A DNA stretch of 34,658 nt from Glaesserella parasuis (GTDB lineage: Bacteria; Pseudomonadota; Gammaproteobacteria; Enterobacterales; Pasteurellaceae). The translations under genes and the position numbers were made by a program. Below the pieces are notes generated by a model. That model was not told the DNA's origin. It searched no databases and was given only the letters and a program-made list of their open reading frames with translations. Shown here in pieces: positions 1 through 7,347 of the stretch (positions within the stretch are counted from its first letter, which is position 1; every line of letters begins with the position of its first letter). The stretch covers positions 1 to 34,658 of the forward strand of contig NZ_MUXW01000047.1 in the NCBI RefSeq assembly GCF_002015085.1. Reading direction: 5' to 3'.

Positions 1-622
1 ATACTCTGCTTTTTCGGGTGTAATCGTGCCAAGTTCAACGCTAATCGACGCAAGATTGCCAGATTTTCCGCACCCCATTCATCGGTCACAGCACATTCGT
101 CTTCTTTATAGACCACATCTAGCACCCAATGGGCTTTGTTTTCCACTTCCCAATGCCCTCGCACGCACTTCGCCAATATTTGAACATCAACATCCAAACT
201 ACTGATATAAAAGACTTTTTCTTGTGATTCTTTGCCATTATCTGACCGCTTGCGACACACCTCCAACACCGATTTTATCCCCTTCCATTCCTCCGCTTTG
301 CTCAGCCAATCACTCACTTTCAGCTTACGGTAGTAACGCTCATCAATTCGACGACGTTCCGCATTTACCTCCTCAAACGCCTCAAGCATTTAATGCGTTT
401 TATTACACGAGCGATAGTATCATCGACAGGAATACCACACTCAAAAGGACGATATTTTCGCAACCAATCCAAATGTAATTCGCCAAAAAGTTTGATTTCA
501 GTCCAACTATTTGTTCCCGAAATCACGGCACTGACGACGAGAAAAACGATGTCTAAAAAGTGGTGTTTTTGATTATAGGCTCGTGGGTCGGATAAATTTT
601 CAAAAAAACAAAAAACGCTCAT
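1..622 (-). pseudogene. ISAs1-family DDE transposase, internally deleted and frameshifted
   Basis: The N-terminal part (622 down to about 390) reads MSVFCFFENLSDPRAYNQKH and continues through a stretch with GIPVDDTIARV, the usual N-terminal domain of ISAs1 transposases. Near 387-390 the reading frame changes. The rest, from LEAFEEVNAERRRIDERYY to GHWEVENKAHWVLDVVYKED, matches the C-terminal part of the same family. The middle of the protein, roughly 140 residues including much of the catalytic core, is missing, and the two halves are out of frame. The extreme C-terminus lies beyond the left edge. Intact relatives are about 370 residues. This copy cannot make an active enzyme, though it could be moved in trans if both ends survive. 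Confidence 0.85.
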
Positions 623-696
623 TTTACAACCTGATTTGATATGGATAATTAAGGTGTATTAGATCATAAATTTGAGAAAGATGCGATCTTGCCCTG
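1..696 (-). mobile_element. ISAs1-family insertion sequence remnant, cut by the window edge
   Basis: The element is defined by a decayed ISAs1-type transposase read on the minus strand. Reading inward on the minus strand, a plausible terminal sequence starting CAGGGCAAGATCGCATC lies at 680-696, about 60 bp upstream of the transposase start. CAGGG-type ends are common in this family, so I place the outer boundary near 696. The other end lies beyond position 1, so the terminal inverted repeats cannot be compared and no target duplication can be scored. The family is clear from the protein; the exact end is inference. Confidence 0.6.
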
Positions 697-728
697 CGTT
701 GATAATAGGGATGAGACAATTCATTTTG

Positions 729-756
729 TTGCAAAAGTTCATAAATCCGCTATACT
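729..756 (+). promoter_or_regulatory. rnpB promoter
   Basis: A -35 box TTGCAA (729-734) and a -10 box TATACT (751-756) are separated by 16 bp. Transcription from here would start about 8-10 bases downstream, at the expected 5' end of the RNase P RNA near 766. Confidence 0.7.
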
Positions 757-765
757 CGCCAGCCT

Positions 766-1146
<381 letters not shown>

Positions 1147-1155
1147 ATTTTTAAG

Positions 1156-1186
1156 AGCGAACAGATTTTGTCTGTTCGCTTTTTTA
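1156..1186 (+). terminator. rnpB intrinsic terminator
   Basis: A perfect 10-bp stem (AGCGAACAGA at 1156-1165 with TCTGTTCGCT at 1171-1180) closes a 5-nt loop and is followed by a run of T. It starts about 10 bases after the expected 3' end of the RNase P RNA. Confidence 0.93.
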
Positions 1187-1223
1187 TTGAAGCATGTCGG
1201 AACAAAAAGCCCTTATAAAAGTC

Positions 1224-1232
1224 TGATATAAT
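1224..1232 (+). promoter_or_regulatory. Extended -10 promoter for the DUF1007/NicO pair
   Basis: TGATATAAT combines an extended TG element with a perfect TATAAT box (1227-1232), about 35 bp upstream of the DUF1007 start codon. No good -35 box is visible, which is usual for extended -10 promoters. It lies beyond the rnpB terminator, so the pair probably has its own transcript. Confidence 0.5.
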
Positions 1233-1266
1233 GATTTTAAAATTGATTTCATTATAAGGATTTCAA

Positions 1267-1908
1267 ATGCTTAAGCGTTTTCTTATCGGCACGATTTCGC
1301 TGTTACTCTCTTTTTCTGTTTTTGCTCATCCACACTCTTTCCTTGATATGAAAAATAAAGTGCTAATTCAACAAGGTAAGCTGGAAGGTTTTGAATTGTA
1401 CTGGACACTTGATGAGATTACATCAGCTGAACTGATCTATGAAATCAACAGCAGTAAGGATAAAAAACAGGCAATGAATAAAATTTTGCGTGAGTTAGAT
1501 GAATCTGCGGTGAGTACCCACTATTTTAGCGAGCTTTATAATCAGCAAAATGAACCGATTAAGTTTAAAGCTAAACCGCATAACTCGTCCGTTGAAATTC
1601 AGCATAATCGTATTATTTACCATTTCACCTTGCTACTAGCCGAGCCTAAAGCGGTAAAAGGGCAGTCATTCCGTTTTTTTACCTTTGAGCCAAGTTATTA
1701 CTTAGCAATGAATTACGAAAAAGCGAGTGATGTCAGTAGCACAGAGCAAAATCTTTGTAAAGTTGAGATGATTGAGCCGACGGTAAATCAATCTTTGCGG
1801 TTGTATGCATCGACATTAGATAAAAATGAAACCCCCGATATGCCAGCAGAACGTGGCTTGTCTTTAGGCGCACAATTTGCGCAAAAAGTGAGTATTGTAT
1901 GTCAATAA
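1267..1908 (+). CDS. DUF1007 family periplasmic protein, partner of the nickel/cobalt permease
   Basis: The 213-residue protein starts with a clear signal peptide (MLKRFLIGTISLLLSFSVFA), and the predicted mature form begins HPHSFLDM. This His-Pro-His start after the cleavage site is typical of DUF1007 proteins, which are found next to NicO/RcnA-type metal permeases; the histidines could bind metal. The start codon has a good AAGGA ribosome binding site. The last 10 bases overlap the permease gene that follows, so the two are translationally coupled. By association it is probably a periplasmic accessory for nickel or cobalt traffic. The family has no firmly assigned biochemical function that I know of, so direction of transport and metal are inferred. 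Confidence 0.85.
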   Translation: MLKRFLIGTISLLLSFSVFAHPHSFLDMKNKVLIQQGKLEGFELYWTLDEITSAELIYEINSSKDKKQAMNKILRELDESAVSTHYFSELYNQQNEPIKFKAKPHNSSVEIQHNRIIYHFTLLLAEPKAVKGQSFRFFTFEPSYYLAMNYEKASDVSSTEQNLCKVEMIEPTVNQSLRLYASTLDKNETPDMPAERGLSLGAQFAQKVSIVCQ

Positions 1909-2876
1909 AGGCAAAGTATTGGGCTGGGATAGCGGTCGGATTGGTGGCACTTTTTGCGATTTATCAGGCTTATCCCTATCTCTTATTTAAAGTCAGCGAG
2001 TGGCAGAGGGAATTTAATGTTGCGCTTTCAGAGGCGTTAAATCGTCTGAATGAAAACCAGCAACAGGCAGGGCTGACTCTAATGGCAGTGAGCTTTATCT
2101 ATGGAGTGTTTCACGCCGTTGGTCCAGGTCACGGCAAATTTATTCTAACAAGTTATCTCTCTTTTGAACAAACCAAACTGCCACAAGCGGTGAAAATCAC
2201 TTTATTATCTGCATTAGTGCAAGGCTTGGTGGCGATTGGATTAGTGACGATTATTGTGGTGATTTTTACCCTTTCTCGTAGCTATTTTAATCTAGCGTTA
2301 AAATGGGTTGAGCGAGGCAGTTTTGTTGTAATGATGTTGTTTGGGCTGTATTGGTGTTATCAAGCGTTAAAAAGCGTGAGAGCGAAGCCAAAGGGCTTTC
2401 AAATTCGCCATTTGCAAAAAATAGCCCCAAAATCACCGCTTATTACTGCTCATCATCAACATTCTGCAGATTGTAGTTGTGGTCATAAACATTTGCCAAG
2501 TTCGTCCGAAATAGCAACGGCAACGGATTGGAAAAGCACGCTGATGTTGATTTTTAGCATTGGCTTACGTCCCTGTTCAGGGGCAATTTTAGTGCTGTTT
2601 TTAGCCTATACTTTGGATTTATACCTTTGGGGCGTGGCTTCGGCTTTATTAATGGCAACGGGAACGGGGCTAACGCTAACGCTGTTTGCCTGTTTGGTTC
2701 TATTTGCTCGCCGTAAAGCAGTGCATATTAGCGGTTGGTATCTTTCATTTTCGGCTCACAAGCGGTCTGTTTTATTCGGAAAATTGCTGATTGGATTACT
2801 TTTGATCGGTTTTGGTTTTACCTTATTCCACAGTAGTTTGTTAGATACAAGCCAAAATCTTTTGTTTAAGCGTTAA
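1899..2876 (+). CDS. NicO-family nickel/cobalt transporter, inner membrane
   Basis: A 325-residue polytopic membrane protein of the NicO/RcnA type. The first transmembrane segment is at about residues 7-30. The family signature HAVGPGHGKFILTSYLSF is at about residues 72-89, and a second conserved stretch, SIGLRPCSGAILVLFLAYTL, is at about residues 220-239. Between them lies a hydrophilic loop rich in His and Cys (AHHQHSADCSCGHKH, residues 184-198), a likely metal-binding site. It overlaps the upstream DUF1007 gene by 10 bp. RcnA in E. coli exports nickel and cobalt, whereas other NicO members import them; sequence alone does not settle the direction. No RcnR-type regulator is nearby. Confidence 0.85.
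   Translation: MSIKAKYWAGIAVGLVALFAIYQAYPYLLFKVSEWQREFNVALSEALNRLNENQQQAGLTLMAVSFIYGVFHAVGPGHGKFILTSYLSFEQTKLPQAVKITLLSALVQGLVAIGLVTIIVVIFTLSRSYFNLALKWVERGSFVVMMLFGLYWCYQALKSVRAKPKGFQIRHLQKIAPKSPLITAHHQHSADCSCGHKHLPSSSEIATATDWKSTLMLIFSIGLRPCSGAILVLFLAYTLDLYLWGVASALLMATGTGLTLTLFACLVLFARRKAVHISGWYLSFSAHKRSVLFGKLLIGLLLIGFGFTLFHSSLLDTSQNLLFKR
2183..2191 (+). repeat. DNA uptake signal core
   Basis: Perfect ACAAGCGGT inside the NicO permease gene. It marks the DNA for preferential uptake by related competent Pasteurellaceae. Confidence 0.8.
2758..2766 (+). repeat. DNA uptake signal core
   Basis: Perfect ACAAGCGGT, followed by C, inside the NicO permease gene; the second copy in this gene. Confidence 0.8.
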
Positions 2877-2893
2877 GTTATGTCATATTCAAT

Positions 2894-2917
2894 GGACACC
2901 AAGCGTGGTGTCCCTAC
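2894..2917 (-). repeat. REP-like GTAG hairpin, class 1, single copy
   Basis: On the minus strand this reads GTAG followed by a stem GGACACCA/TGGTGTCC. It belongs to the same class as the pair at 2954-3029, but the inner stem bases differ in a compensatory way. It lies 17 bp after the permease stop codon. Confidence 0.7.
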
Positions 2918-2953
2918 AATGACGTTGAATTATTACCGTTCATAAAAGTATTT

Positions 2954-3029
2954 GTAGGGACACACTGCGTGTGTCCATTCTAACAAAAAACTCAATTCGT
3001 ATTGATGGACACGCTCAGCGTGTCTCTAC
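2954..3029. repeat. Inverted pair of REP-like GTAG hairpins, class 1
   Basis: The left unit (2954-2976, plus) is GTAG, stem GGACACAC, loop TGC, stem GTGTGTCC. The right unit (3007-3029, minus) is GTAG followed by AGACACGC, a 3-nt loop and GCGTGTCC. The GTAG tetranucleotides lie at the outer ends, as in BIME-type REP pairs. The left unit is identical over 23 bases to units at 8499 and 29161. With the copy at 2894-2917, this accounts for much of the gap of about 320 bp between the permease and the symporter gene. Confidence 0.8.
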
Positions 3030-3057
3030 TATATTATTTGCTAATTAGACAGAATTT

Positions 3058-3089
3058 GTTATTTAAACCAGCCCAGCCCGTTAAATAAC
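3058..3089. repeat. AT-rich inverted repeat upstream of the AGCS gene
   Basis: GTTATTTAA (3058-3066) is repeated inverted as TTAAATAAC (3081-3089) around a C-rich 14-base spacer, about 100 bp before the symporter start. It could be an operator or a weak RNA stem. No T tract follows, so a terminator is unlikely. Confidence 0.3.
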
Positions 3090-3192
3090 CAATCATTAAC
3101 TTTTTTTATTATTTTAATTAAAAAATCTTTTCAAAAAAGATAAAAAATCGTTAAAATGCCGAAATCGTTTTACTTTTTATGAGGTCTTTTCG

Positions 3193-4641
3193 ATGGATAG
3201 CATAGTTTCAATTTTTGAAGATGTTTTAAAATGGATCGTGAACACGATTGACGGTCCACTTTGGGACATTACTGTATTAACCCTTTTAGGTGTCGGTTTA
3301 TTCTTTACCATTACCACTGGCTTAGTTCAATTACGTTTATTACCTCGTAGTATCCGTGAAATGTGGTCTGGCCGTGCTGCAGAGGGCGAGTCATTAACCC
3401 CGTTCCAAGCCTTTGCAACAGGCTTGGCAAGCCGTGTGGGCGTGGGTAATATCGGTGGAGTTGCGACTGCTATCGCATTAGGCGGACCAGGTGCAGTGTT
3501 CTGGATGTGGATCACTGCGTTAATCGGTATGAGTAGTGCATTTGCAGAATCATCATTGGCACAGGTTTATAAAGTGCGTGATCCAAACGGTATGTTCCGT
3601 GGTGGCCCAGCTTATTACATTAAGCGTGGTTTAAAAGCTCCTTGGCTTGCGATTGCCTTTGCAATTACCTTAATTTTTACCTTCGGTTTTGCGTTCAATG
3701 CGGTTCAAGCAAACTCTATCGTTGAAGCAACGCGTAATGCGTGGGAATGGGATCCGCATTATGTGGGCATTGTGTTAGTGATTGTGACTGCAGCGATTAT
3801 CTTCGGTGGGGTTAAACGTATCGGTCAGGTTTCAGCGAAAGTTGTGCCGATGATGGCGTTATTCTACTTAATTATGGCAATGATCATTTTAGGGATGAAT
3901 ATTGAGCGAGTACCTGAAGTTTTAAATAAAATTATTACAAGTGCCTTTGACTTTTCTGCAATGGCTGGCGGTATCTTTGGTTCATTATTCTCACAAGCGA
4001 TGTTAATGGGGATTAAACGTGGTTTATTCTCAAACGAAGCGGGTATGGGTTCTGCACCAAACTCAGCGGCAACGTCAGATGCAAAACACCCTGCAAGTCA
4101 AGGCTTAATTCAAATGTTAGGGGTATTTGTGGATACCATTATTGTATGTACTTGTACCGCAATCATTATTTTAATGTCTAACGATTATGGTAGCGAATCA
4201 TTGCGTGGCGTATCTTTAACCCAAAAAGCGTTAGAGTTCCACATCGGTGAATTTGGCTTACACTTCTTAGCCTTTATCTTATTGTTATTCTGCTACACTT
4301 CAATTATCGGTAACTATGCTTATGCAGAAAGCAATATTCGCTATATCCGTAACAAACCAAGTTTCGTATTAGCCTTCCGTTTAATCGTGTTATTTTTCGT
4401 TTACTTCGGTGCTGTGCGTGATGGCGGTATTGTGTGGGCGTTTGCCGATACCGTAATGGCATCAATGGCGATGATCAACTTAGTGTCTATCGTTTTACTT
4501 GCTCCAATTGTTTGGGTTATCTTAAAAGATTACCAAAAACAAGTGAAAGCAGGTGTAGAGCAGCCTGTATTCAAAATTGAAGATCACCCAGAGCTTATTC
4601 GCCGTGGTGTTGATCCGTTAATTTGGAAGTCAAAAGAGTAA
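3193..4641 (+). CDS. AGCS-family sodium:amino acid (alanine/glycine) symporter
   Basis: A 482-residue inner-membrane transporter with about ten hydrophobic segments. Family hallmarks are the early block GLASRVGVGNIGGVATAIAL (residues 77-96) and the middle block GIKRGLFSNEAGMGSAPNSA (about residues 273-292), both typical of alanine or glycine:cation symporters such as DagA/AlsT. It takes up small neutral amino acids driven by sodium or protons. The start is supported by a GAGG ribosome binding site 9 bases upstream. It is a single-gene unit between a repeat-rich gap and its own terminator. The exact substrate cannot be read from the sequence; alanine is the default for the family. Confidence 0.92.
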   Translation: MDSIVSIFEDVLKWIVNTIDGPLWDITVLTLLGVGLFFTITTGLVQLRLLPRSIREMWSGRAAEGESLTPFQAFATGLASRVGVGNIGGVATAIALGGPGAVFWMWITALIGMSSAFAESSLAQVYKVRDPNGMFRGGPAYYIKRGLKAPWLAIAFAITLIFTFGFAFNAVQANSIVEATRNAWEWDPHYVGIVLVIVTAAIIFGGVKRIGQVSAKVVPMMALFYLIMAMIILGMNIERVPEVLNKIITSAFDFSAMAGGIFGSLFSQAMLMGIKRGLFSNEAGMGSAPNSAATSDAKHPASQGLIQMLGVFVDTIIVCTCTAIIILMSNDYGSESLRGVSLTQKALEFHIGEFGLHFLAFILLLFCYTSIIGNYAYAESNIRYIRNKPSFVLAFRLIVLFFVYFGAVRDGGIVWAFADTVMASMAMINLVSIVLLAPIVWVILKDYQKQVKAGVEQPVFKIEDHPELIRRGVDPLIWKSKE

Positions 4642-4666
4642 CCTATTAAAAGTTTAATCTAATAAG

Positions 4667-4694
4667 ATCCCTGCTTATCATGCAGGGATTTTTA
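4667..4694 (+). terminator. Intrinsic terminator after the AGCS symporter
   Basis: Stem ATCCCTGC (4667-4674) pairs with GCAGGGAT (4682-4689) around a 7-nt loop, followed by T residues, 26 bp after the stop codon. Confidence 0.85.
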
Positions 4695-4789
4695 TGAGGT
4701 ATAGGGATCTTAAGTAGATTTATATGTATTATTTATTTCTAATTACATAGATAATCTAGTTTTTATCTGTTCTATATTCCCTCTAAAGT

Positions 4790-4820
4790 AACCGCTTCAG
4801 AAATTAGAATAGCGGTTTTT
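4790..4820 (+). terminator. Possible second terminator upstream of cpdB
   Basis: AACCGCT (4790-4796) pairs with AGCGGTT (4811-4817), followed by T residues. The 14-nt loop is large. It may be a weak back-up terminator, or a hairpin built from an uptake-sequence-like core. Confidence 0.4.
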
Positions 4821-4940
4821 ATACAGCCTTAATTTATCTATTCTGTGAAGTCGATCACAGATTTGATAAAAGGATTAAGGCATTTTAGAGTATTATTGCC
4901 TATAATACTCTCCTTTTTTGTATCAATGAGGATACTTGTT

Positions 4941-6941
4941 ATGATGAACAGAAGACGTTTTCTTCAAATTGGTGCGACCACCGTATTAGCAATTAGTGCA
5001 AACCGCTTTGCATTTGCTGCAGGCGATAGCAAAGTTTCTTTGCGTGTTATTGGCACAACGGATATTCACAGTTTCTTAACGGATTTTGACTACTACAAAG
5101 ATGCACCAACAACAAAATTTGGTTTTACTCGTGCGGCAACGTTAATTGAACAAGCTCGCAAAGAGGCTAAAAACAGCGTTCTTGTTGATAATGGTGACTT
5201 AATTCAAGGTAATCCGATTGCGGACTATCAAGCAGCGGTCGGTTATAAAGAAGGGAAATCTAACCCTGCGATTGATGCATTAAACCTAATGAAATATGAT
5301 GTAGGGACATTAGGTAACCACGAATTTAACTACGGTTTAAAATACCTTGATGACGCAATCAAAGAAGCAAAATTCCCGATCATCAATGCGAATATCGTTA
5401 AACCAGGTACAGATGAGCCAGTTTACCAACCATACTTCATTCAGAAAAAAGAAGTGGTTGATGAAGATGGTGTGAAACATACTTTAAATGTCGGTTATAT
5501 CGGTTTCGTTCCACCACAAGTAATGGTGTGGGATAAAGCCCATTTAGACGGCAAAGTGGAAGCTCGTGATATTGTGAAAATTGCTGAAAAATATGTGCCA
5601 ATCCTGAAAAAAGCAGGGGCGGATTTAATCGTAGCACTTGCTCATACAGGTCCATCTGATGAGTCTTATAAAGAAGGCGCTGAAAACTCAGCATTCTATC
5701 TTGCTGATGTAAAAGGCATTGATGCGGTGATTTTTGGACACTCACACCGCCTATTCCCAAATAAAGAGTTTGTAAAATCGCCAAATGTGGATATTGAAAA
5801 AGGAACAGTGAAAGGTATTCCAGAGTCAATGGCAGGTTACTGGGCGAACAATATCAGTGTTGTGGACTTAACTCTTGCAAAACAAAAAGGCAAATGGCTT
5901 GTGGTTGATGGTAAAGCCGTGCTATGCCCAATCTATGATAATGAGAAAAAAGCTGCAACGGTAGAAAATCACCCTGAAGTTGCCGCTTTATTGCAACCTG
6001 TTCACGAAGCAACTCGTAAATTCGTGTCACAACCAATCGGTAAAGCGACAGACAATATGTACAGCTACCTTGCTTTAGTTCAAGATGACCCAACAGTACA
6101 AATTGTGAACCAAGCACAAAAAGCCTATGTAGAAAATATCGTGAGAGGATTGCCGCAGTTAGCAGGGTTACCAATTTTAAGTGCGGGTGCACCGTTTAAA
6201 GCTGGCGGTCGTAAAAATGATCCGAATGGTTATACCGAGGTAAACAAAGGTGAATTGACATTCCGTAACGCAGCTGACTTATATCTCTATCCAAATACCC
6301 TTGTTGTGGTTAAAGTCACAGGCGAAGAGTTAAAAGAGTGGTTAGAGTGCAGTGCTGGTATGTTTAAACAAATTGATCCAGCGAACGAACAGCCACAAAG
6401 TCTATTAGACTGGGAAGGTTTCCGCACTTATAACTTTGACGTGATTGACGGCGTTCAATATCAATATGATATTACTCAACCAGCACGTTATGATGGCGAA
6501 TGTAAGTTAATCAACGATAAAGCTCACCGTGTAATGAATTTAACCTATAACGGTAAACCAGTTGATCCAAAAGCAGAATTCTTAATTGCGACCAACAACT
6601 ACCGTGCATATAGCAATAAATTCCCTGGCACAGGTGAAAGTCATATTGTCTTTGCTGCACCAGATGAAAACCGTCAAATTTTAGCGAATTATATTACTGC
6701 TGAAAGTAAAGCCAACGGTCAAGTCAGTCCAGCTGCAGACAAAAACTGGCGTATTGCTCCAATTGCCGCTAAAGGCAAATTAGATGTACGCTTTGAAACT
6801 TCGCCAAGCGATAAAGCAAAAGCCTTTATTGCAGAAAAAGCACAATATCCAATGTCATTCGTTGGCACTGATGAAACAGGCTTTGCGATTTATCAGATTG
6901 ATTTGACAAGTAATATATTTATAGCCCAGCATTTTAATTAA
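4941..6941 (+). CDS. cpdB: 2',3'-cyclic-nucleotide 2'-phosphodiesterase / 3'-nucleotidase, Tat-exported
   Basis: This periplasmic enzyme hydrolyses 2',3'-cyclic nucleotides and 3'-nucleotides to release nucleosides for uptake. A longer frame opens at a GTG at 4845, but the ATG at 4941 is the likely start: GAGG lies 9 bases upstream and the protein then begins MMNRRRFLQIGATTVLAISA, a twin-arginine signal peptide. The metallophosphoesterase domain shows TTDIHSF, VDNGDLIQGN, TLGNHEFNYG and IFGHSHRLF. The C-terminal 5'-nucleotidase-type substrate domain includes NNYRAYSNKFPG. The length of 666 residues fits the family. The last residues (SNIFIAQHFN) run into the terminator hairpin and look like a frameshifted extension of an end that was probably near YQIDLTK. 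Confidence 0.93.
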   Translation: MMNRRRFLQIGATTVLAISANRFAFAAGDSKVSLRVIGTTDIHSFLTDFDYYKDAPTTKFGFTRAATLIEQARKEAKNSVLVDNGDLIQGNPIADYQAAVGYKEGKSNPAIDALNLMKYDVGTLGNHEFNYGLKYLDDAIKEAKFPIINANIVKPGTDEPVYQPYFIQKKEVVDEDGVKHTLNVGYIGFVPPQVMVWDKAHLDGKVEARDIVKIAEKYVPILKKAGADLIVALAHTGPSDESYKEGAENSAFYLADVKGIDAVIFGHSHRLFPNKEFVKSPNVDIEKGTVKGIPESMAGYWANNISVVDLTLAKQKGKWLVVDGKAVLCPIYDNEKKAATVENHPEVAALLQPVHEATRKFVSQPIGKATDNMYSYLALVQDDPTVQIVNQAQKAYVENIVRGLPQLAGLPILSAGAPFKAGGRKNDPNGYTEVNKGELTFRNAADLYLYPNTLVVVKVTGEELKEWLECSAGMFKQIDPANEQPQSLLDWEGFRTYNFDVIDGVQYQYDITQPARYDGECKLINDKAHRVMNLTYNGKPVDPKAEFLIATNNYRAYSNKFPGTGESHIVFAAPDENRQILANYITAESKANGQVSPAADKNWRIAPIAAKGKLDVRFETSPSDKAKAFIAEKAQYPMSFVGTDETGFAIYQIDLTSNIFIAQHFN

Positions 6942-6971
6942 GTTCTTTTTAGAATGCTGGGCTCTTCTTTT
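6923..6971 (+). terminator. cpdB terminator overlapping the end of the coding region
   Basis: A perfect 11-bp stem (AGCCCAGCATT at 6923-6933 with AATGCTGGGCT at 6953-6963) is followed by CTTCTTTT. The 5' arm lies inside the cpdB reading frame, because the stop codon is at 6939-6941, in the loop. Confidence 0.88.
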
Positions 6972-7000
6972 AGAGTTTTCATCCTACACCCTCATCTTGT

Positions 7001-7339
7001 ATGCTTCATTTTATCGAACTCAATCATCAACAATACCCCACAGACGAACACGGCTATTTGAAAAATTTAGACGACTGGTCGCCTGAACTTGCCGTAGTTA
7101 TCGCTCAAAAAGATAACCTTGAACTTAGCGAAGCCCATTGGGAAATCGTCTATTTTGTGCGAGAATTTTATCAAGAATATAAAACCTCCCCAGCAATCCG
7201 AATGCTAGTAAAAGCCTTATCGCAGAAATTTGGTGAAGAAAAGGGCAGTAGCCGTTATTTGCAACGTTTATTCCCTGAAGGCCCAGCAAAACAGGCAACC
7301 AAAATTGCAGGCTTGCCAAAACCTGCGAAATGTTTATAG
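7001..7339 (+). CDS. tusE: Sulfurtransferase TusE, DsrC family
   Basis: TusE is the last member of the Tus sulfur relay. It takes persulfide sulfur from TusBCD and hands it to MnmA for 2-thiolation of U34 in tRNAs for Lys, Glu and Gln. The 112-residue protein matches the family along its length (SPAIRMLVKAL, GSSRYLQRLFPEGPAKQAT). It ends with the conserved tail GLPKPAKCL, whose penultimate cysteine is the active residue. The ATG at 7001 is supported by alignment with other TusE N-termini, though no good ribosome binding site precedes it. The heptosyltransferase gene begins 8 bp after its stop, so the two are probably co-transcribed; that linkage has no obvious functional logic. Confidence 0.93.
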   Translation: MLHFIELNHQQYPTDEHGYLKNLDDWSPELAVVIAQKDNLELSEAHWEIVYFVREFYQEYKTSPAIRMLVKALSQKFGEEKGSSRYLQRLFPEGPAKQATKIAGLPKPAKCL

Positions 7340-7347
7340 GAAGAAAG

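Noticed and set aside
2894..3029. Repeated palindromes as a short CRISPR array.
   Set aside because: Units alternate in orientation, spacing is irregular and there is no run of direct repeats with equal spacers or nearby cas genes.
4845..4940. GTG start for cpdB.
   Set aside because: It would put about 30 unrelated residues before a clear Tat signal that has its own ribosome binding site.
5301..5309. GTAGGGACA inside cpdB as another REP-like unit.
   Set aside because: It is not followed by a hairpin and lies in well-conserved coding sequence.
5437..6192. Long open frames antisense to cpdB (130 and 112 codons).
   Set aside because: No family resemblance and wholly inside a conserved gene on the other strand.
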